Shown here in pieces: positions 10,018-18,908 of a stretch of DNA of 43,988 nt (its first letter is position 1; each line of letters starts with the position of its first letter). This DNA comes from Planctomycetota bacterium. Its GTDB lineage: Bacteria > Planctomycetota > UBA1135 > GCA-002686595. The notes under the pieces were generated by a model, which saw only the letters and a program-made list of their open reading frames with translations, made no database searches and was not told where the DNA came from. The translations under genes were made by a program, and so were the position numbers. Location of the stretch: NCBI GenBank assembly GCA_020847695.1, contig JADLBP010000109.1, forward strand, positions 1-43,988, given 5' to 3'.

Positions 10018-11463
10018 GTGACCAAGATCACTGTCAACGGCCGCGAGATCGACGCGGATCCGAAGAAGCCGCTGATCGCCGCTTGCCACGAGAACGGGAT
10101 CGACGTGCCGATGTACTGCTACCACCCGGGCCTGCGCCCGGTCGGCAGCTGCCGCATCTGCCAAGTCGAGGTCAAGCAAGGCGACGCCCCCGCGCGCGTC
10201 GTCGCGTCCTGCCGCACACCGGTCGCGGAGGGCATGATCGTCAACACGGACTCGCCGAAGGCGCACGACGTGCGTCGCGAGTGCCTCGAGTTCCTGCTGA
10301 AGAACCACCCGCTCGACTGCCCGATCTGCGACAAGGCCGGCGAGTGCGACCTCCAGGACTACTCGTTCGCCGAAGGCCAGACCAAGGGCCGGACGCACGA
10401 GCCGCGGCGCAAGCTCGAGAAGCGCAAGTCGCTCGGGGACGTGATCGTCCTCGACGAAGAGCGCTGCATCCTCTGCTCGCGCTGCGTGCGCTTCTTCGAG
10501 GACGTCACCAAGAAGCCGCAGCTCACGGTCGCGGACCTCGGCTCGCGCTCGGTGATCTCGACGTTCCTCGACAAGCCGCTGAAGGGCAACTACCAAGGCA
10601 ACATCGCCGACATCTGCCCGGTCGGAGCGCTGACGTTGAAGCGCTTCCGCTTCCAGGCGCGCGTCTGGAACCTCTCGAAGCACCTGTCGACCTGCGCGGA
10701 GTGCTCGCGCGGTTGCTCGGTGACCGCCGAGGTCCTGCGCGGCGGCGACACCAAGCGCTTCCGCCCGCGGTTCAATCCCAAGGTGAACCAGTGGTGGATG
10801 TGCGACACCGGACGCTTCGCGTTCGCGCACGTCAACGCCGCGGATCGCGCGGTCGCGCTGCGGCGCACCGCCGATGGGCTGGAAGCCTGCGACCTCGACG
10901 CGGCGCTCTCCGCGGCGGCGAGCGCGCTGCGCGGCAAGTCGAACGTCGCCGTCGTGCTCTCGCCTTTCGCCACGAACGAGGAAGCGGCCGCCGCCAAGGC
11001 GCTCGCCGCTCGCCTCGGCGCGAAGACCTGCTTCGTGTCGCCGGCGCCGAACGCGCTGAAGGACGACTTCCTGCACACCGGCGATCCGTGCCCGAACCGT
11101 CGCGGACTGACGGACCTCGGCTTCGCGGGCCTCGCGGCGGCCGAGGTCGCCGGCGCGATCGCGGGCGCGGGCGCCGTGGTGCTCGCGGGCGAGCGCGTCG
11201 TCGAGTTGCTCGGCGCCGAACGCGTCGCGGCGCTCACCGGCACGCGCGTGGTGCTCTTCGACACCCATTGCGTCGACGCGGCCGCGCTCGACGCGTGCAT
11301 CGGCGTGCCGGTGCACGTCGAGAAGGACGGGCACTGGACCAACGTCGAGGGCCATCTCGGCCGCTTGACGATCGCGCGCGGCGCGCCGCGGGGCGTGCGC
11401 GCGCTCGACGAGAACTTGAAGCGACTCAGCGAGCTCGTTTCCCCCGCCGGAGCCAAGGCATGA
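10018..11463 (+). CDS. nuoG: Short NADH-quinone oxidoreductase subunit G
   Basis: 481 residues, much shorter than the classic NuoG of about 780-910. Iron-sulfur ligands are all in the N-terminal half. [2Fe-2S] N1b is Cys34/45/48/65. N5 is His97/Cys101/104/110 (H-P-L-D-C-P-I-C). N4 is Cys150/153/156 with Cys200. A further set, Cys226-x2-229-x3-233 and Cys262, matches the layout of the optional cluster N7. After that only a reduced remnant of the molybdopterin-oxidoreductase-like region remains, ending with G-H-W-T-N-V-E-G-H (about residues 439-447), which resembles the conserved NuoG end piece. GTG start at 10018 with AGGAG at 10004-10008. The short form can still carry electrons from NuoF to NuoI; I infer the lost part is dispensable in this lineage. 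The stop overlaps nuoH (ATGA). Confidence 0.93.
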   Translation: MTKITVNGREIDADPKKPLIAACHENGIDVPMYCYHPGLRPVGSCRICQVEVKQGDAPARVVASCRTPVAEGMIVNTDSPKAHDVRRECLEFLLKNHPLDCPICDKAGECDLQDYSFAEGQTKGRTHEPRRKLEKRKSLGDVIVLDEERCILCSRCVRFFEDVTKKPQLTVADLGSRSVISTFLDKPLKGNYQGNIADICPVGALTLKRFRFQARVWNLSKHLSTCAECSRGCSVTAEVLRGGDTKRFRPRFNPKVNQWWMCDTGRFAFAHVNAADRAVALRRTADGLEACDLDAALSAAASALRGKSNVAVVLSPFATNEEAAAAKALAARLGAKTCFVSPAPNALKDDFLHTGDPCPNRRGLTDLGFAGLAAAEVAGAIAGAGAVVLAGERVVELLGAERVAALTGTRVVLFDTHCVDAAALDACIGVPVHVEKDGHWTNVEGHLGRLTIARGAPRGVRALDENLKRLSELVSPAGAKA

Positions 11464-12518
11464 GCCCCGAGCTTCTGGAGATCGTGGTGTGGATCGTGAA
11501 GGTCCACGTCATCTTCCTCGGCATGGTCGGCGTCGCGGCGATCACGACGCTCGCCGAGCGCAAGGTCTCGGCGTGGATGCAGTATCGCCACGGCCCGAAC
11601 CGCGTCGGTCCGCAAGGACTGTTGCAGCCGCTCGCCGACGGCGTGAAGTTCATCTTCAAGGAGTCGCTGGTCCCCGACGGCGCGAACAAGTGGATGTTCC
11701 GCTTCGCGCCCGCGCTCGCGGCCGCGCCGGCGATGTTGACGGTCGCGGTGATCCCGTTCGGGCCCGACGTGACGCTCTTCGGCATCACGACGCCGTTCTC
11801 GATCGTCGACCTCGACATCGGGCTGATGTACATCCTCGCGATCGGCGGTCTGTCGGTGTACGGCGTGATCGTCGGCGGCTGGGCGTCGAACTCGAAGTAT
11901 TCGCTGCTCGGCGGACTGCGCGCTTCGGCGCAGATGGTCAGCTACGAGCTCTCGATGATCCTCGCGATCCTCTCTGTGGTCGCGATCTCCGGCTCGCTCG
12001 ACCTGCGCGAGGTCGTGATGCAGCAGAAGACGCTCGGCGAGTGGAACATCCTCTACCAGCCGCTCGCGTTCCTGCTGTTCCTGATCGCGGCGTTCGCGGA
12101 GACCAACCGGCACCCGTTCGACTTTGCGGAGTGCGAGCCCGAGCTCGTCAGCGGCTTCCACACCGAGTACAGCGCGATGCGCTTCGCGCTCTTCGCGCTT
12201 GGTGAATACTGCGCGATGATCGTGATGAGCTCGGTCGCCGTCGCCCTGTGGTTCGGCGGCTTCTCGGTGCCGTTCCTGCCCGAGGCGCACTGGGCGCTCG
12301 GCATCGTCGCGTTCTGCGCGAAGGTGTCGTGCTTCCTGTTCCTGTTCCTCTGGGTGCGCTGGACACTGCCGCGCTTCCGCTTCGACCAGCTGATGAACCT
12401 CGGTTGGAAGGTCATGCTGCCGATCGCGCTCGTCAACCTGTTCATCACCGGTGCGGTGATCTCGTTCGCGCCGCAGCTGAAGAGCCTCTGGAACGGCCTC
12501 GTGAACGGAGCGTCCTGA
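11460..12518 (+). CDS. nuoH: NADH-quinone oxidoreductase subunit H
   Basis: 352 residues, multi-spanning (about eight helices by eye). ATG at 11460 overlaps the nuoG stop, with GGAG at 11449-11452. Family motifs include A-E-R-K-V-S-A-W-M-Q near residues 32-41, R-x-G-P-N-R-V-G-P-Q-G, and E-T-N-R-x-P-F-D in the middle. The last is followed by an acidic stretch with E-x-E-L-V-S-G-F-H-T-E-Y, the loop known to line the quinone chamber and the start of the proton path. Known role: connects quinone reduction to proton pumping. Length and motifs are ordinary. A long frame extending upstream to 8880 is the shadow of nuoF/G and was discarded. nuoI starts after a 3-nt gap. Confidence 0.96.
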   Translation: MSPELLEIVVWIVKVHVIFLGMVGVAAITTLAERKVSAWMQYRHGPNRVGPQGLLQPLADGVKFIFKESLVPDGANKWMFRFAPALAAAPAMLTVAVIPFGPDVTLFGITTPFSIVDLDIGLMYILAIGGLSVYGVIVGGWASNSKYSLLGGLRASAQMVSYELSMILAILSVVAISGSLDLREVVMQQKTLGEWNILYQPLAFLLFLIAAFAETNRHPFDFAECEPELVSGFHTEYSAMRFALFALGEYCAMIVMSSVAVALWFGGFSVPFLPEAHWALGIVAFCAKVSCFLFLFLWVRWTLPRFRFDQLMNLGWKVMLPIALVNLFITGAVISFAPQLKSLWNGLVNGAS

Positions 12519-12521
12519 TCC

Positions 12522-13043
12522 ATGGTCATCGTCCGACGCAAGGAACTGTCGCTCCGCGAGCGGCTCTACCTGCCCGAGATCGCGCGCGGTCTCTCGATCA
12601 CCTTCCGCAAGCTCTTCGAGAAGCCGATCACCCGGCAATATCCCGAGGAGCCGTTGCCGAAGGACGAGGTGACGCGCGGACAGCCGCGCCTCGTCGTCAA
12701 GGACGACGGGAACATCGCGTGCGTCTCGTGCGGCATGTGCGAGATCGCTTGCCCGGCCTACGCGATCACGATCGACGGCGGTGAGACCGACCGTCCGATC
12801 GAGCGCGAACCGAAGAAGTTCGAGATCGACATGCTGCGTTGCATCCTCTGCGGCTTCTGCGAAGAAGCCTGCCCGAAGGATGCGATCTTCATGAGCGACG
12901 AGTTGGAGCTCGCCGACTACTCGCGAGCTGCGTTGATCTACGACCTCGAGAAGCTCAAGCGTCCCAAGTCCGCGCTGCAGAAGCGCATCGACTACGTCTA
13001 CAGGCTGAACAACCGGTGGCGGAAATCCTCTTCTACGTCCTGA
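12522..13043 (+). CDS. nuoI: NADH-quinone oxidoreductase subunit I (clusters N6a/N6b)
   Basis: 173 residues with two ferredoxin-type [4Fe-4S] motifs: Cys67/70/73 with Cys77-Pro (C-V-S-C-G-M-C-E-I-A-C-P) and Cys107/110/113 with Cys117-Pro (C-I-L-C-G-F-C-E-E-A-C-P). These bind N6a and N6b, which pass electrons from the NuoG chain to N2 in NuoB. An amphipathic N-terminal segment (about 12-35) fits membrane-surface attachment known for the family. The C-terminal tail (N-R-W-R-K-S-S-S-T-S) is encoded by bases that are also the first 28 nt of nuoJ, so its sequence is shaped by two reading frames. Confidence 0.96.
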   Translation: MVIVRRKELSLRERLYLPEIARGLSITFRKLFEKPITRQYPEEPLPKDEVTRGQPRLVVKDDGNIACVSCGMCEIACPAYAITIDGGETDRPIEREPKKFEIDMLRCILCGFCEEACPKDAIFMSDELELADYSRAALIYDLEKLKRPKSALQKRIDYVYRLNNRWRKSSSTS

Positions 13044-13555
13044 GCGCGGCCGCGCTCCTCTTCGGTCTCGGCGTGGTACTCGCCAAGAGCCCGATGATGA
13101 GCGTGCTCTCGCTCCTGGGCAGCTTCTTCTGTCTCGCCGTCATTTACTTGTTGGCGGGATTCCAGTTCCTGGCCGCAGCGCAGATCCTGGTCTACGCGGG
13201 CGCGATCCTGGTGCTGTTCCTCTTCGTGATCATGTTGCTCAACCTCGGTGAGCTCGGCGCGATCGCGGAACGGTCGAACTCGTTCCTCGACAGCACCGCC
13301 GCGCGCATCGGCGCGGTGATCGCGGTCGGCATGGGAGTCGTCGGTCTCGCCGCGGCGAGCCGCGCGGCGTTCCAGCCGGTCCGCGTCGAGCCGGGCAAGG
13401 GACTCGACGGCCTCGAGGCGATCGCGACCGAGCTCTTCGGTCGCTACTCGCTCGCGTTCGAGGCGGCGTCGATCCTGCTGCTCGCGACGATGGTCGCCGT
13501 GATCGCTCTGGCGAAGCGCCAGCGCCGCGGTCTCAAGAACGGAGGCCGCGCATGA
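13016..13555 (+). CDS. nuoJ: NADH-quinone oxidoreductase subunit J
   Basis: 179 residues from a GTG at 13016 (V-A-E-I-L-F-Y-V-L-S), giving the normal NuoJ N-terminus and first helix. Later starts would remove helix 1. The conserved third-helix segment A-A-Q-I-L-V-Y-A-G-A-I-L-V-L-F-L-F is present. In known structures this helix contains the pi-bulge that shifts between resting and active states of complex I. It overlaps nuoI by 28 nt, the largest overlap in this operon. The end overlaps nuoK (ATGA). Membrane-embedded, about five helices, no cofactors. Confidence 0.94.
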   Translation: MAEILFYVLSAAALLFGLGVVLAKSPMMSVLSLLGSFFCLAVIYLLAGFQFLAAAQILVYAGAILVLFLFVIMLLNLGELGAIAERSNSFLDSTAARIGAVIAVGMGVVGLAAASRAAFQPVRVEPGKGLDGLEAIATELFGRYSLAFEAASILLLATMVAVIALAKRQRRGLKNGGRA

Positions 13556-13872
13556 ACGTGCCGAGCGAGCACCTGTTGTTCCTCGCCGCCGGGCTCTTCG
13601 CCATCGGCGTGCTGGGCTTCCTGATCCGCCGCAACGTGATCATCGTGTTGATGTGCATCGAGCTGATGCTCAACGCCGCCAACCTGACGTTCCTCGCGGC
13701 GAGCCGTCAGCATTCGACCCCGCAAGTCGCCAACCTCGACGGCGCGGTCTTTTCGATCTTCGTGATCCTGGTCGCCGCGTGCGAAGCGGCGGTCGGTCTC
13801 GCGCTGATCATCGCTCTCTTCCGTCTCAAGCAGACGGTCGAGGCCGATTCGCTCTCCGAGATGAAGGGCTGA
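13552..13872 (+). CDS. nuoK: NADH-quinone oxidoreductase subunit K
   Basis: 106 residues, three helices, related to MrpC of multisubunit antiporters. The two membrane glutamates known to be essential for proton transfer are present: Glu37 in M-C-I-E-L-M-L-N and Glu78 in A-A-C-E-A-A-V-G-L-A. Length and spacing are typical. The ATG at 13552 overlaps the nuoJ stop, and nuoL starts 4 nt after the stop. Confidence 0.96.
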   Translation: MNVPSEHLLFLAAGLFAIGVLGFLIRRNVIIVLMCIELMLNAANLTFLAASRQHSTPQVANLDGAVFSIFVILVAACEAAVGLALIIALFRLKQTVEADSLSEMKG

Positions 13873-13876
13873 GTCC

Positions 13877-15853
13877 ATGGGCGGCACCTGGCTCCTCTGG
13901 TTCGTCCCGCTGCTCCCGCTGTTCGGCGCGGCGGCGTGCGGCCTCATCCACTTCGCGACGCTCGCGGCACGCAAGCACGACGCGAACGCGAAGGGCCCGT
14001 CCGGGCTCGCTCCGGTCGTCGCGTGCGCGGCGATCCTCGGCTCGCTCCTGCTCTCGATCGCGGCGTTCAAGCAGCTCGCCGGCCTCCCGGCCGACGCGCG
14101 CGTGATCGAGAGCGCGGTCTGGCCGTGGATCCACGTCGGTTCGCTGCAGCTCGACATCTCGCTCGTCGTCGACCCGCTGTCGGCGGTGATGCTGATGGTC
14201 GTCACCGGCGTCGGCTTCCTGATCCACGTCTACTCGGCGGGCTACATGAAGGGTGACCCGGGCTACGCGAAGTTCTTCGCGTACCTGAACCTGTTCGTGT
14301 TCTCGATGCTGATGCTCGTCCTGAGCTCGTCGCTGATCGGACTGTTCGTCGGTTGGGAAGGCGTCGGGCTCTGCTCGTACCTGCTGATCGGCTTCTGGTA
14401 CGAGAAGGGCTGGCCGGCCGAGGCCGGACAGAAGGCGTTCGTCTTCAACCGAGTCGGCGACGCGAGCTTCCTGATCGGGTCCTTCATCCTGATCAAGCTC
14501 TTCGGCACGCTCGACCTGTCGGACATCAACGCCGCGGTCGCGGGGGTCAGCGCGGATCCGGAGAAGGCCTGGTGGCTGACGGTCGGCGCGCTGTGCCTCT
14601 TCGGCGGCTGCACCGGCAAGTCGGCGCAGATCCCGCTCTTCACGTGGCTCCCCGACGCGATGGCGGGCCCCACGCCGGTCAGCGCGCTCATCCACGCGGC
14701 GACGATGGTCACCGCCGGCGTCTACCTGGTCGTCCGGATGAACCCGGTGTTCGCGTTCGACCCGACGGTGTTGACCGTGATCGGCACGATCGGCGCGCTC
14801 ACTGCGCTGGTCGGCGGCACGAGCGCGATCTTCCAGCGCGACATCAAGAAGGTCCTCGCTTACTCGACGGTCTCGCAGCTCGGCTACATGTTCCTGGGCC
14901 TCGGCTCGGGCGCGTTCGCGGCGGCGATCTTCCACCTGGTGACGCACGCCTTCTTCAAAGGCCTCCTCTTCCTCGGCGCGGGCTCCGTGATCCACGGCAT
15001 GCACGACGAACAGGACATGCACAAGATGGGCGGGCTCCGGCGCCACATGCCGAAGACGTTCGTCACGTTCCTCGCGGGCGCGGCGGCGCTGTCCGGCTTG
15101 CCGTTGCTCTCGGGCTTCTTCTCGAAGGACGAGATCCTCGCGCACACGTTCGCGCACGGCGGCTTCTACTTCGTGCTCTGGGGCATCGGCATCGTCACCG
15201 CCGCGGTGACCGCGTACTACACGTGGCGGATGGTCGCGTTGACCTTCTTCGGGAAGGAACGCTTCGACCACCACCACGTGCACCCGCACGAATCGCCCGC
15301 GCTGATGTGGGTGCCGCTCGCGGTGCTCGCCGTGCTGTCGGTCTTCGGCGGCGCGCTCGGTTTGCCGCCGGTGTTCCACGTCGTGCACGTGCTCGAGCAC
15401 TGGCTCGAGCCGGTGACCGCGCCGGGCAAGGCGTTGCTCGCCGCGCACGGCACGCACGAGCTCTCGCACGCGATGGAATGGGCGCTGCTCGGACTGGGCG
15501 CGGCGATCGCGCTCGGGTTCGCGCACTTCGGGTTCCGCACCTACGTCAAGGGCGTCGAGCGGGACGAGAGCGTCCAACGCAACCGTCCGGCGCTCGCCGA
15601 CTTCCTCGTCGGCGCGTGGAAGATCGACGCGCAGTACTACGCGAAGATCGTCTACCCCTCGAAGCTCGTCGCGTTCGTCACCGCCGTGATCGTCGACCAG
15701 TTCGCGATCGACGGCCTCGTCAACGGAGCCGGCGGCCTCGCCACAGCCACCGGCAATCGACTCAAGCTCCTCGTGGACGGCAGTCTGAAGAGCTACGCGC
15801 TCTGGATCGGCGCCGGCGCCGTGCTGCTCGCCCTCCTGTGGATGTTCGTCTAG
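13877..15853 (+). CDS. nuoL: NADH-quinone oxidoreductase subunit L (antiporter-like)
   Basis: 658 residues, the largest membrane subunit, normal length. The antiporter-like core carries the essential glutamate in G-W-E-G-V-G-L-C-S-Y (Glu near 161). The lysine/histidine helix segment is T-G-K-S-A-Q-I-P-L, followed by W-L-P-D-A-M-A-G-P-T-P-V-S-A-L-I-H-A-A-T. K-K-V-L-A-Y-S-T-V-S-Q-L-G-Y-M also matches the family. A His-rich loop (D-H-H-H-V-H-P-H-E) lies near residue 470. The last helix after a long amphipathic stretch fits the lateral helix known from complex I structures. Role: distal proton-pumping module. Confidence 0.96.
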   Translation: MGGTWLLWFVPLLPLFGAAACGLIHFATLAARKHDANAKGPSGLAPVVACAAILGSLLLSIAAFKQLAGLPADARVIESAVWPWIHVGSLQLDISLVVDPLSAVMLMVVTGVGFLIHVYSAGYMKGDPGYAKFFAYLNLFVFSMLMLVLSSSLIGLFVGWEGVGLCSYLLIGFWYEKGWPAEAGQKAFVFNRVGDASFLIGSFILIKLFGTLDLSDINAAVAGVSADPEKAWWLTVGALCLFGGCTGKSAQIPLFTWLPDAMAGPTPVSALIHAATMVTAGVYLVVRMNPVFAFDPTVLTVIGTIGALTALVGGTSAIFQRDIKKVLAYSTVSQLGYMFLGLGSGAFAAAIFHLVTHAFFKGLLFLGAGSVIHGMHDEQDMHKMGGLRRHMPKTFVTFLAGAAALSGLPLLSGFFSKDEILAHTFAHGGFYFVLWGIGIVTAAVTAYYTWRMVALTFFGKERFDHHHVHPHESPALMWVPLAVLAVLSVFGGALGLPPVFHVVHVLEHWLEPVTAPGKALLAAHGTHELSHAMEWALLGLGAAIALGFAHFGFRTYVKGVERDESVQRNRPALADFLVGAWKIDAQYYAKIVYPSKLVAFVTAVIVDQFAIDGLVNGAGGLATATGNRLKLLVDGSLKSYALWIGAGAVLLALLWMFV

Positions 15854-15863
15854 TCCCACCTCG

Positions 15864-17402
15864 ATGGACCAACTGACTCTCATCACGTTCCTGCCGCTGG
15901 TCGGAGCCCTGCTGGTGCTCCTCACGCCGGCGAGCCAGGAAAAGGTGCTGCGCGCGATCGCGCTCGTGACGACCCTGGTCGTCGCGGTGCTCGGCGTGCG
16001 GCTCTACCTGCAATTCGACGGCGCGAGCGCCGCGCTGCAGTGCGCCGTCGACAAGCCGTGGTTCGTGCTGCCCGGCAGCGCGATCGCGGTCCGCTACAAG
16101 CTCGGCGTCGACGGTCTGTCGATCCTGATGGTCGTGTTGACCGCGGTGCTGATGCCGACCGTGATCCTCTCGACGTGGGGACACATCCACAAGCGCGTCA
16201 AGGAGTTCATGGTCTGGATGCTCGTCATGCAGACGGGCATGCTCGGCGTGTTCCTCGCGACCGACCTGGTGCTGTTCTACTTCTTCTGGGAAGTGTCGCT
16301 GATCCCGCTCTACTTCATGGTGGGGATCTGGGGCGGCGAGCGCCGGCTGTACGCGACGATCAAGTTCTTCCTCTACACGCTCGCCGGTTCGCTGGTGATG
16401 CTCGTCGCGGTCATCGCGCTGATCTATCACTTCCGCACCGCCGACATCGAGACGTTGTGCGCCCAGGCGGGCTCGCTCGAGCTGACGAAGCAGCTCTGGC
16501 TCTTCGCCGGCTTCGCGCTCGCGTTCTCGATCAAGGTGCCGCTGCTGCCCTTCCACACGTGGCTCGCGGACGCGCACACCGAGGCCCCGACCTCCGGTTC
16601 GGTGGTGCTCGCAGGCGTGCTGCTGAAGATGGGCACGTACGGTCTGCTGCGCTTCGGCGTCGACATGTTCCCGGCGGCGTCGCTCGAGCTCGCGCCGCTC
16701 TTCATGGCGCTCGGCGCGGTCGGCATCGTCTACGGCGCGTTCCTCGCGATGGCGCAGACCGACGTCAAGCGCCTGGTCGCCTGCTCGTCGGTCAGCCACC
16801 TCGGCTACGTGGTGCTCGGGATGTTCGCGCTGACACGCGCGGGCCTGTCGGGCTCGATCCTGCAGATGGTCAACCACGGCATCTCGACCGGCCTGCTCTT
16901 CCTCTTGATCGGCATGATCTACGAGCGCCGGCACACGCGCGCGCTCGACCAGTTCGGCGGCATCGCGTCGACCATGCCGATCTTCGCGTTCTTCCTGGTC
17001 TTCACGGTGCTCTCGAGCGCCGCGCTGCCGGGCCTGAACGGGTTCGTCGGAGAATACCTGATCCTGCTCGGCGCGTTCCAAGCGAAACCGCTGTGGGCGA
17101 TCATCGGCGTGCTCGGTGTGATCTTCGGTGCGGTCTACCTGCTCGTGGCGACGCGCCGCGTGCTGTTCGGACCGGTGACGCACGAGGAGAACAAGCACCT
17201 GGAAGACCTCAACGTGCGTGAGATCGGGTTGATGCTGCCGATGGTCGTGCTCGCGGTGTGGATCGGCTTCCAGCCGACGCCGTTCCTCGACCAGAGCCGC
17301 GGCTCGCTCGACCGCGTGATGAAGAAGATCGAGCTCGCCCGCGGTGCCCAGAGCGCCGCGCTCGAAGTCCAGCCGCTCACGACCGAGGAGGTCGTCCGAT
17401 GA
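15864..17402 (+). CDS. nuoM: NADH-quinone oxidoreductase subunit M (antiporter-like)
   Basis: 512 residues, second antiporter-like proton-pumping subunit. It has the conserved glutamate in Y-F-F-W-E-V-S-L-I-P-L-Y-F. The core segment is L-P-F-H-T-W-L-A-D-A-H-T-E-A-P-T-S-G, and K-R-L-V-A-C-S-S-V-S-H-L-G-Y also matches. About 14 helices. ATG at 15864, 10 nt after nuoL; the stop overlaps nuoN (ATGA). The hydrophilic C-terminal tail of about 40 residues is variable in the family. Nothing odd seen. Confidence 0.96.
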   Translation: MDQLTLITFLPLVGALLVLLTPASQEKVLRAIALVTTLVVAVLGVRLYLQFDGASAALQCAVDKPWFVLPGSAIAVRYKLGVDGLSILMVVLTAVLMPTVILSTWGHIHKRVKEFMVWMLVMQTGMLGVFLATDLVLFYFFWEVSLIPLYFMVGIWGGERRLYATIKFFLYTLAGSLVMLVAVIALIYHFRTADIETLCAQAGSLELTKQLWLFAGFALAFSIKVPLLPFHTWLADAHTEAPTSGSVVLAGVLLKMGTYGLLRFGVDMFPAASLELAPLFMALGAVGIVYGAFLAMAQTDVKRLVACSSVSHLGYVVLGMFALTRAGLSGSILQMVNHGISTGLLFLLIGMIYERRHTRALDQFGGIASTMPIFAFFLVFTVLSSAALPGLNGFVGEYLILLGAFQAKPLWAIIGVLGVIFGAVYLLVATRRVLFGPVTHEENKHLEDLNVREIGLMLPMVVLAVWIGFQPTPFLDQSRGSLDRVMKKIELARGAQSAALEVQPLTTEEVVR

Positions 17403-18853
17403 ACCCGCAAGACCTCCTGCAACTGTTCGACGAGCGCGCGATCGAAGCGGTGCGACCGCTGCTCGCCCTCTCGGCGGGCCTGATCATCCTGCTGCTCTCG
17501 GGAGTCTTCGACGGCCTGAAGGCCCTGCGCGGTCCGATCGTCGTCGCGACGCTGCTGTTCGGCGGCTGGCTGACGGCTTCGAACTTCGTGACGCAACCGG
17601 GAGTCGTCCTCGACGGCACGTACTCCGCCGACCGCGCGGCGTCGGCGTGGGGACTGCTCTTCGTCGTCGCGACGCTGCTCGCGTGGCTCTTCAGCCACCA
17701 CTATTACGCCGAGGACGAGCGCCCGTTCCAGCTCGAGCACGACGTCCTGATGTTGACGACGCCGATCGGCATGATGCTGATGGGCGGCGCGCAGAACCTG
17801 ATCGTGTTCTTCGTCGGGCTCGAGATCCTGTCGATCCCGCTGTACGCGCTCGCGAGCTTCCGCCGCAGCCGCGCACGCTCGGTCGAAGCGGGACTGAAGT
17901 ACTTCCTGCTCGGCGCGTTCGCCGCGGCGTTCTTCCTGTACGGCTCGTCGCTGATCTACGCAGCGACCGGCACGGTGCAACTCGCCGAGATCAAGGCGAT
18001 CGGCATCCACGGTCCGCTCGCGCTCGCGGGGGTCGCGCTGCTGATGGCGAGCCTGTTCTTCAAGATCAGCGTCTTCCCGTTCCACCTCTGGGTGCCCGAC
18101 GTCTACCAAGGCAGCCCGACGCCGGTGACCGCTCTGATGGCGACCGGCACGAAGGCGGCGGCGTTCGCGTTCCTGCTGAACGCGATGTTCATGCTGCCGG
18201 CGAAGGCAGCGGTGCTCGTCGCCGTGGTCGCGCTGGTGACGATGGCGCTCGGCAACCTCGGCGCGCTCGCGCAGACCGACGTGAAGCGGATGCTCGCGTA
18301 CTCGGGCATCGCGCATGCGGGCACGGTGCTCTTGGTCGTCGCGGGCACGCTCGCTGGCGATCCGGAGTCCGGCGGCGCACTGCACGCCGCGCTCTTCTAC
18401 ATGGGCGCGTACGTCTTCACGGCGGCCGGTGCGTTCGGCCTGCTCGCCCTGCTAGAGCGCGACGGCGAGCGCTTCACGTCGCTCGAGTCGCTGAAAGGCC
18501 TCGCGCACCGACGGCCGGTGGTCGCGGCGGCGTTGACGCTGTTCATGCTGTCGCTCGGCGGCATCCCGGCGACCGGCGGCTTCCTCGGCAAGTGGATGGT
18601 GTTCAGCTCGCTCGTGCGCGCCGGACTGATCTGGCCCGCGGTGATCGGTGCGCTGCTCTCGGTGATCGCGCTCGGCTACTACCTGCGCGTCGTCATCGCG
18701 ATGTACATGCAGCCCGCCTCCGATCGCGACGCGGCGACCCAGAGCGTGCGGGGCGCCTCCGCGATGCCCGCGACGCTCGCGGCCGGCGTGTGCGCGGTGT
18801 TCGTGCTCGTGATGGGCGTGCTGCCGAGCCTCTTCCTCGACCGTCTGCCCTGA
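17399..18853 (+). CDS. nuoN: NADH-quinone oxidoreductase subunit N (antiporter-like)
   Basis: 484 residues, the third antiporter-like subunit and last gene of the operon. ATG at 17399 overlaps the nuoM stop and follows a strong GAGGAGGT ribosome site. Motifs are F-V-G-L-E-I-L-S-I-P-L-Y (membrane Glu), the F-K-I-S-V-F-P-F-H-L-W-V-P-D-V-Y-Q-G segment, and D-V-K-R-M-L-A-Y-S-G-I-A-H. Role: proton translocation next to the NuoK/J end of the membrane arm. A perfect GC-rich hairpin 20 nt after the stop probably ends the 13.4-kb transcript. Confidence 0.96.
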   Translation: MNPQDLLQLFDERAIEAVRPLLALSAGLIILLLSGVFDGLKALRGPIVVATLLFGGWLTASNFVTQPGVVLDGTYSADRAASAWGLLFVVATLLAWLFSHHYYAEDERPFQLEHDVLMLTTPIGMMLMGGAQNLIVFFVGLEILSIPLYALASFRRSRARSVEAGLKYFLLGAFAAAFFLYGSSLIYAATGTVQLAEIKAIGIHGPLALAGVALLMASLFFKISVFPFHLWVPDVYQGSPTPVTALMATGTKAAAFAFLLNAMFMLPAKAAVLVAVVALVTMALGNLGALAQTDVKRMLAYSGIAHAGTVLLVVAGTLAGDPESGGALHAALFYMGAYVFTAAGAFGLLALLERDGERFTSLESLKGLAHRRPVVAAALTLFMLSLGGIPATGGFLGKWMVFSSLVRAGLIWPAVIGALLSVIALGYYLRVVIAMYMQPASDRDAATQSVRGASAMPATLAAGVCAVFVLVMGVLPSLFLDRLP

Positions 18854-18873
18854 GCGGACGCGAGCGACTCTGG

Positions 18874-18908
18874 AGCGGGGCGGCGCCGATCGACGGCGCC
18901 GCCCCGCT
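18874..18908 (+). terminator. Perfect 15-bp hairpin after nuoN
   Basis: Left arm AGCGGGGCGGCGCCG (18874-18888), loop ATCGA, right arm CGGCGCCGCCCCGCT (18894-18908), all 15 pairs matching. It starts 20 nt after the nuoN stop and 141 nt before the next gene. There is no run of T after it, so a classical intrinsic terminator is not certain. It could also stabilise the 3' end of the nuo mRNA. Confidence 0.6.

Noticed and set aside
13826..17198. Minus-strand frames of 478-699 codons opposite nuoL and nuoM
   Set aside because: They are Arg/Glu/Asp/His-rich without domains and lie opposite well-conserved membrane subunits.
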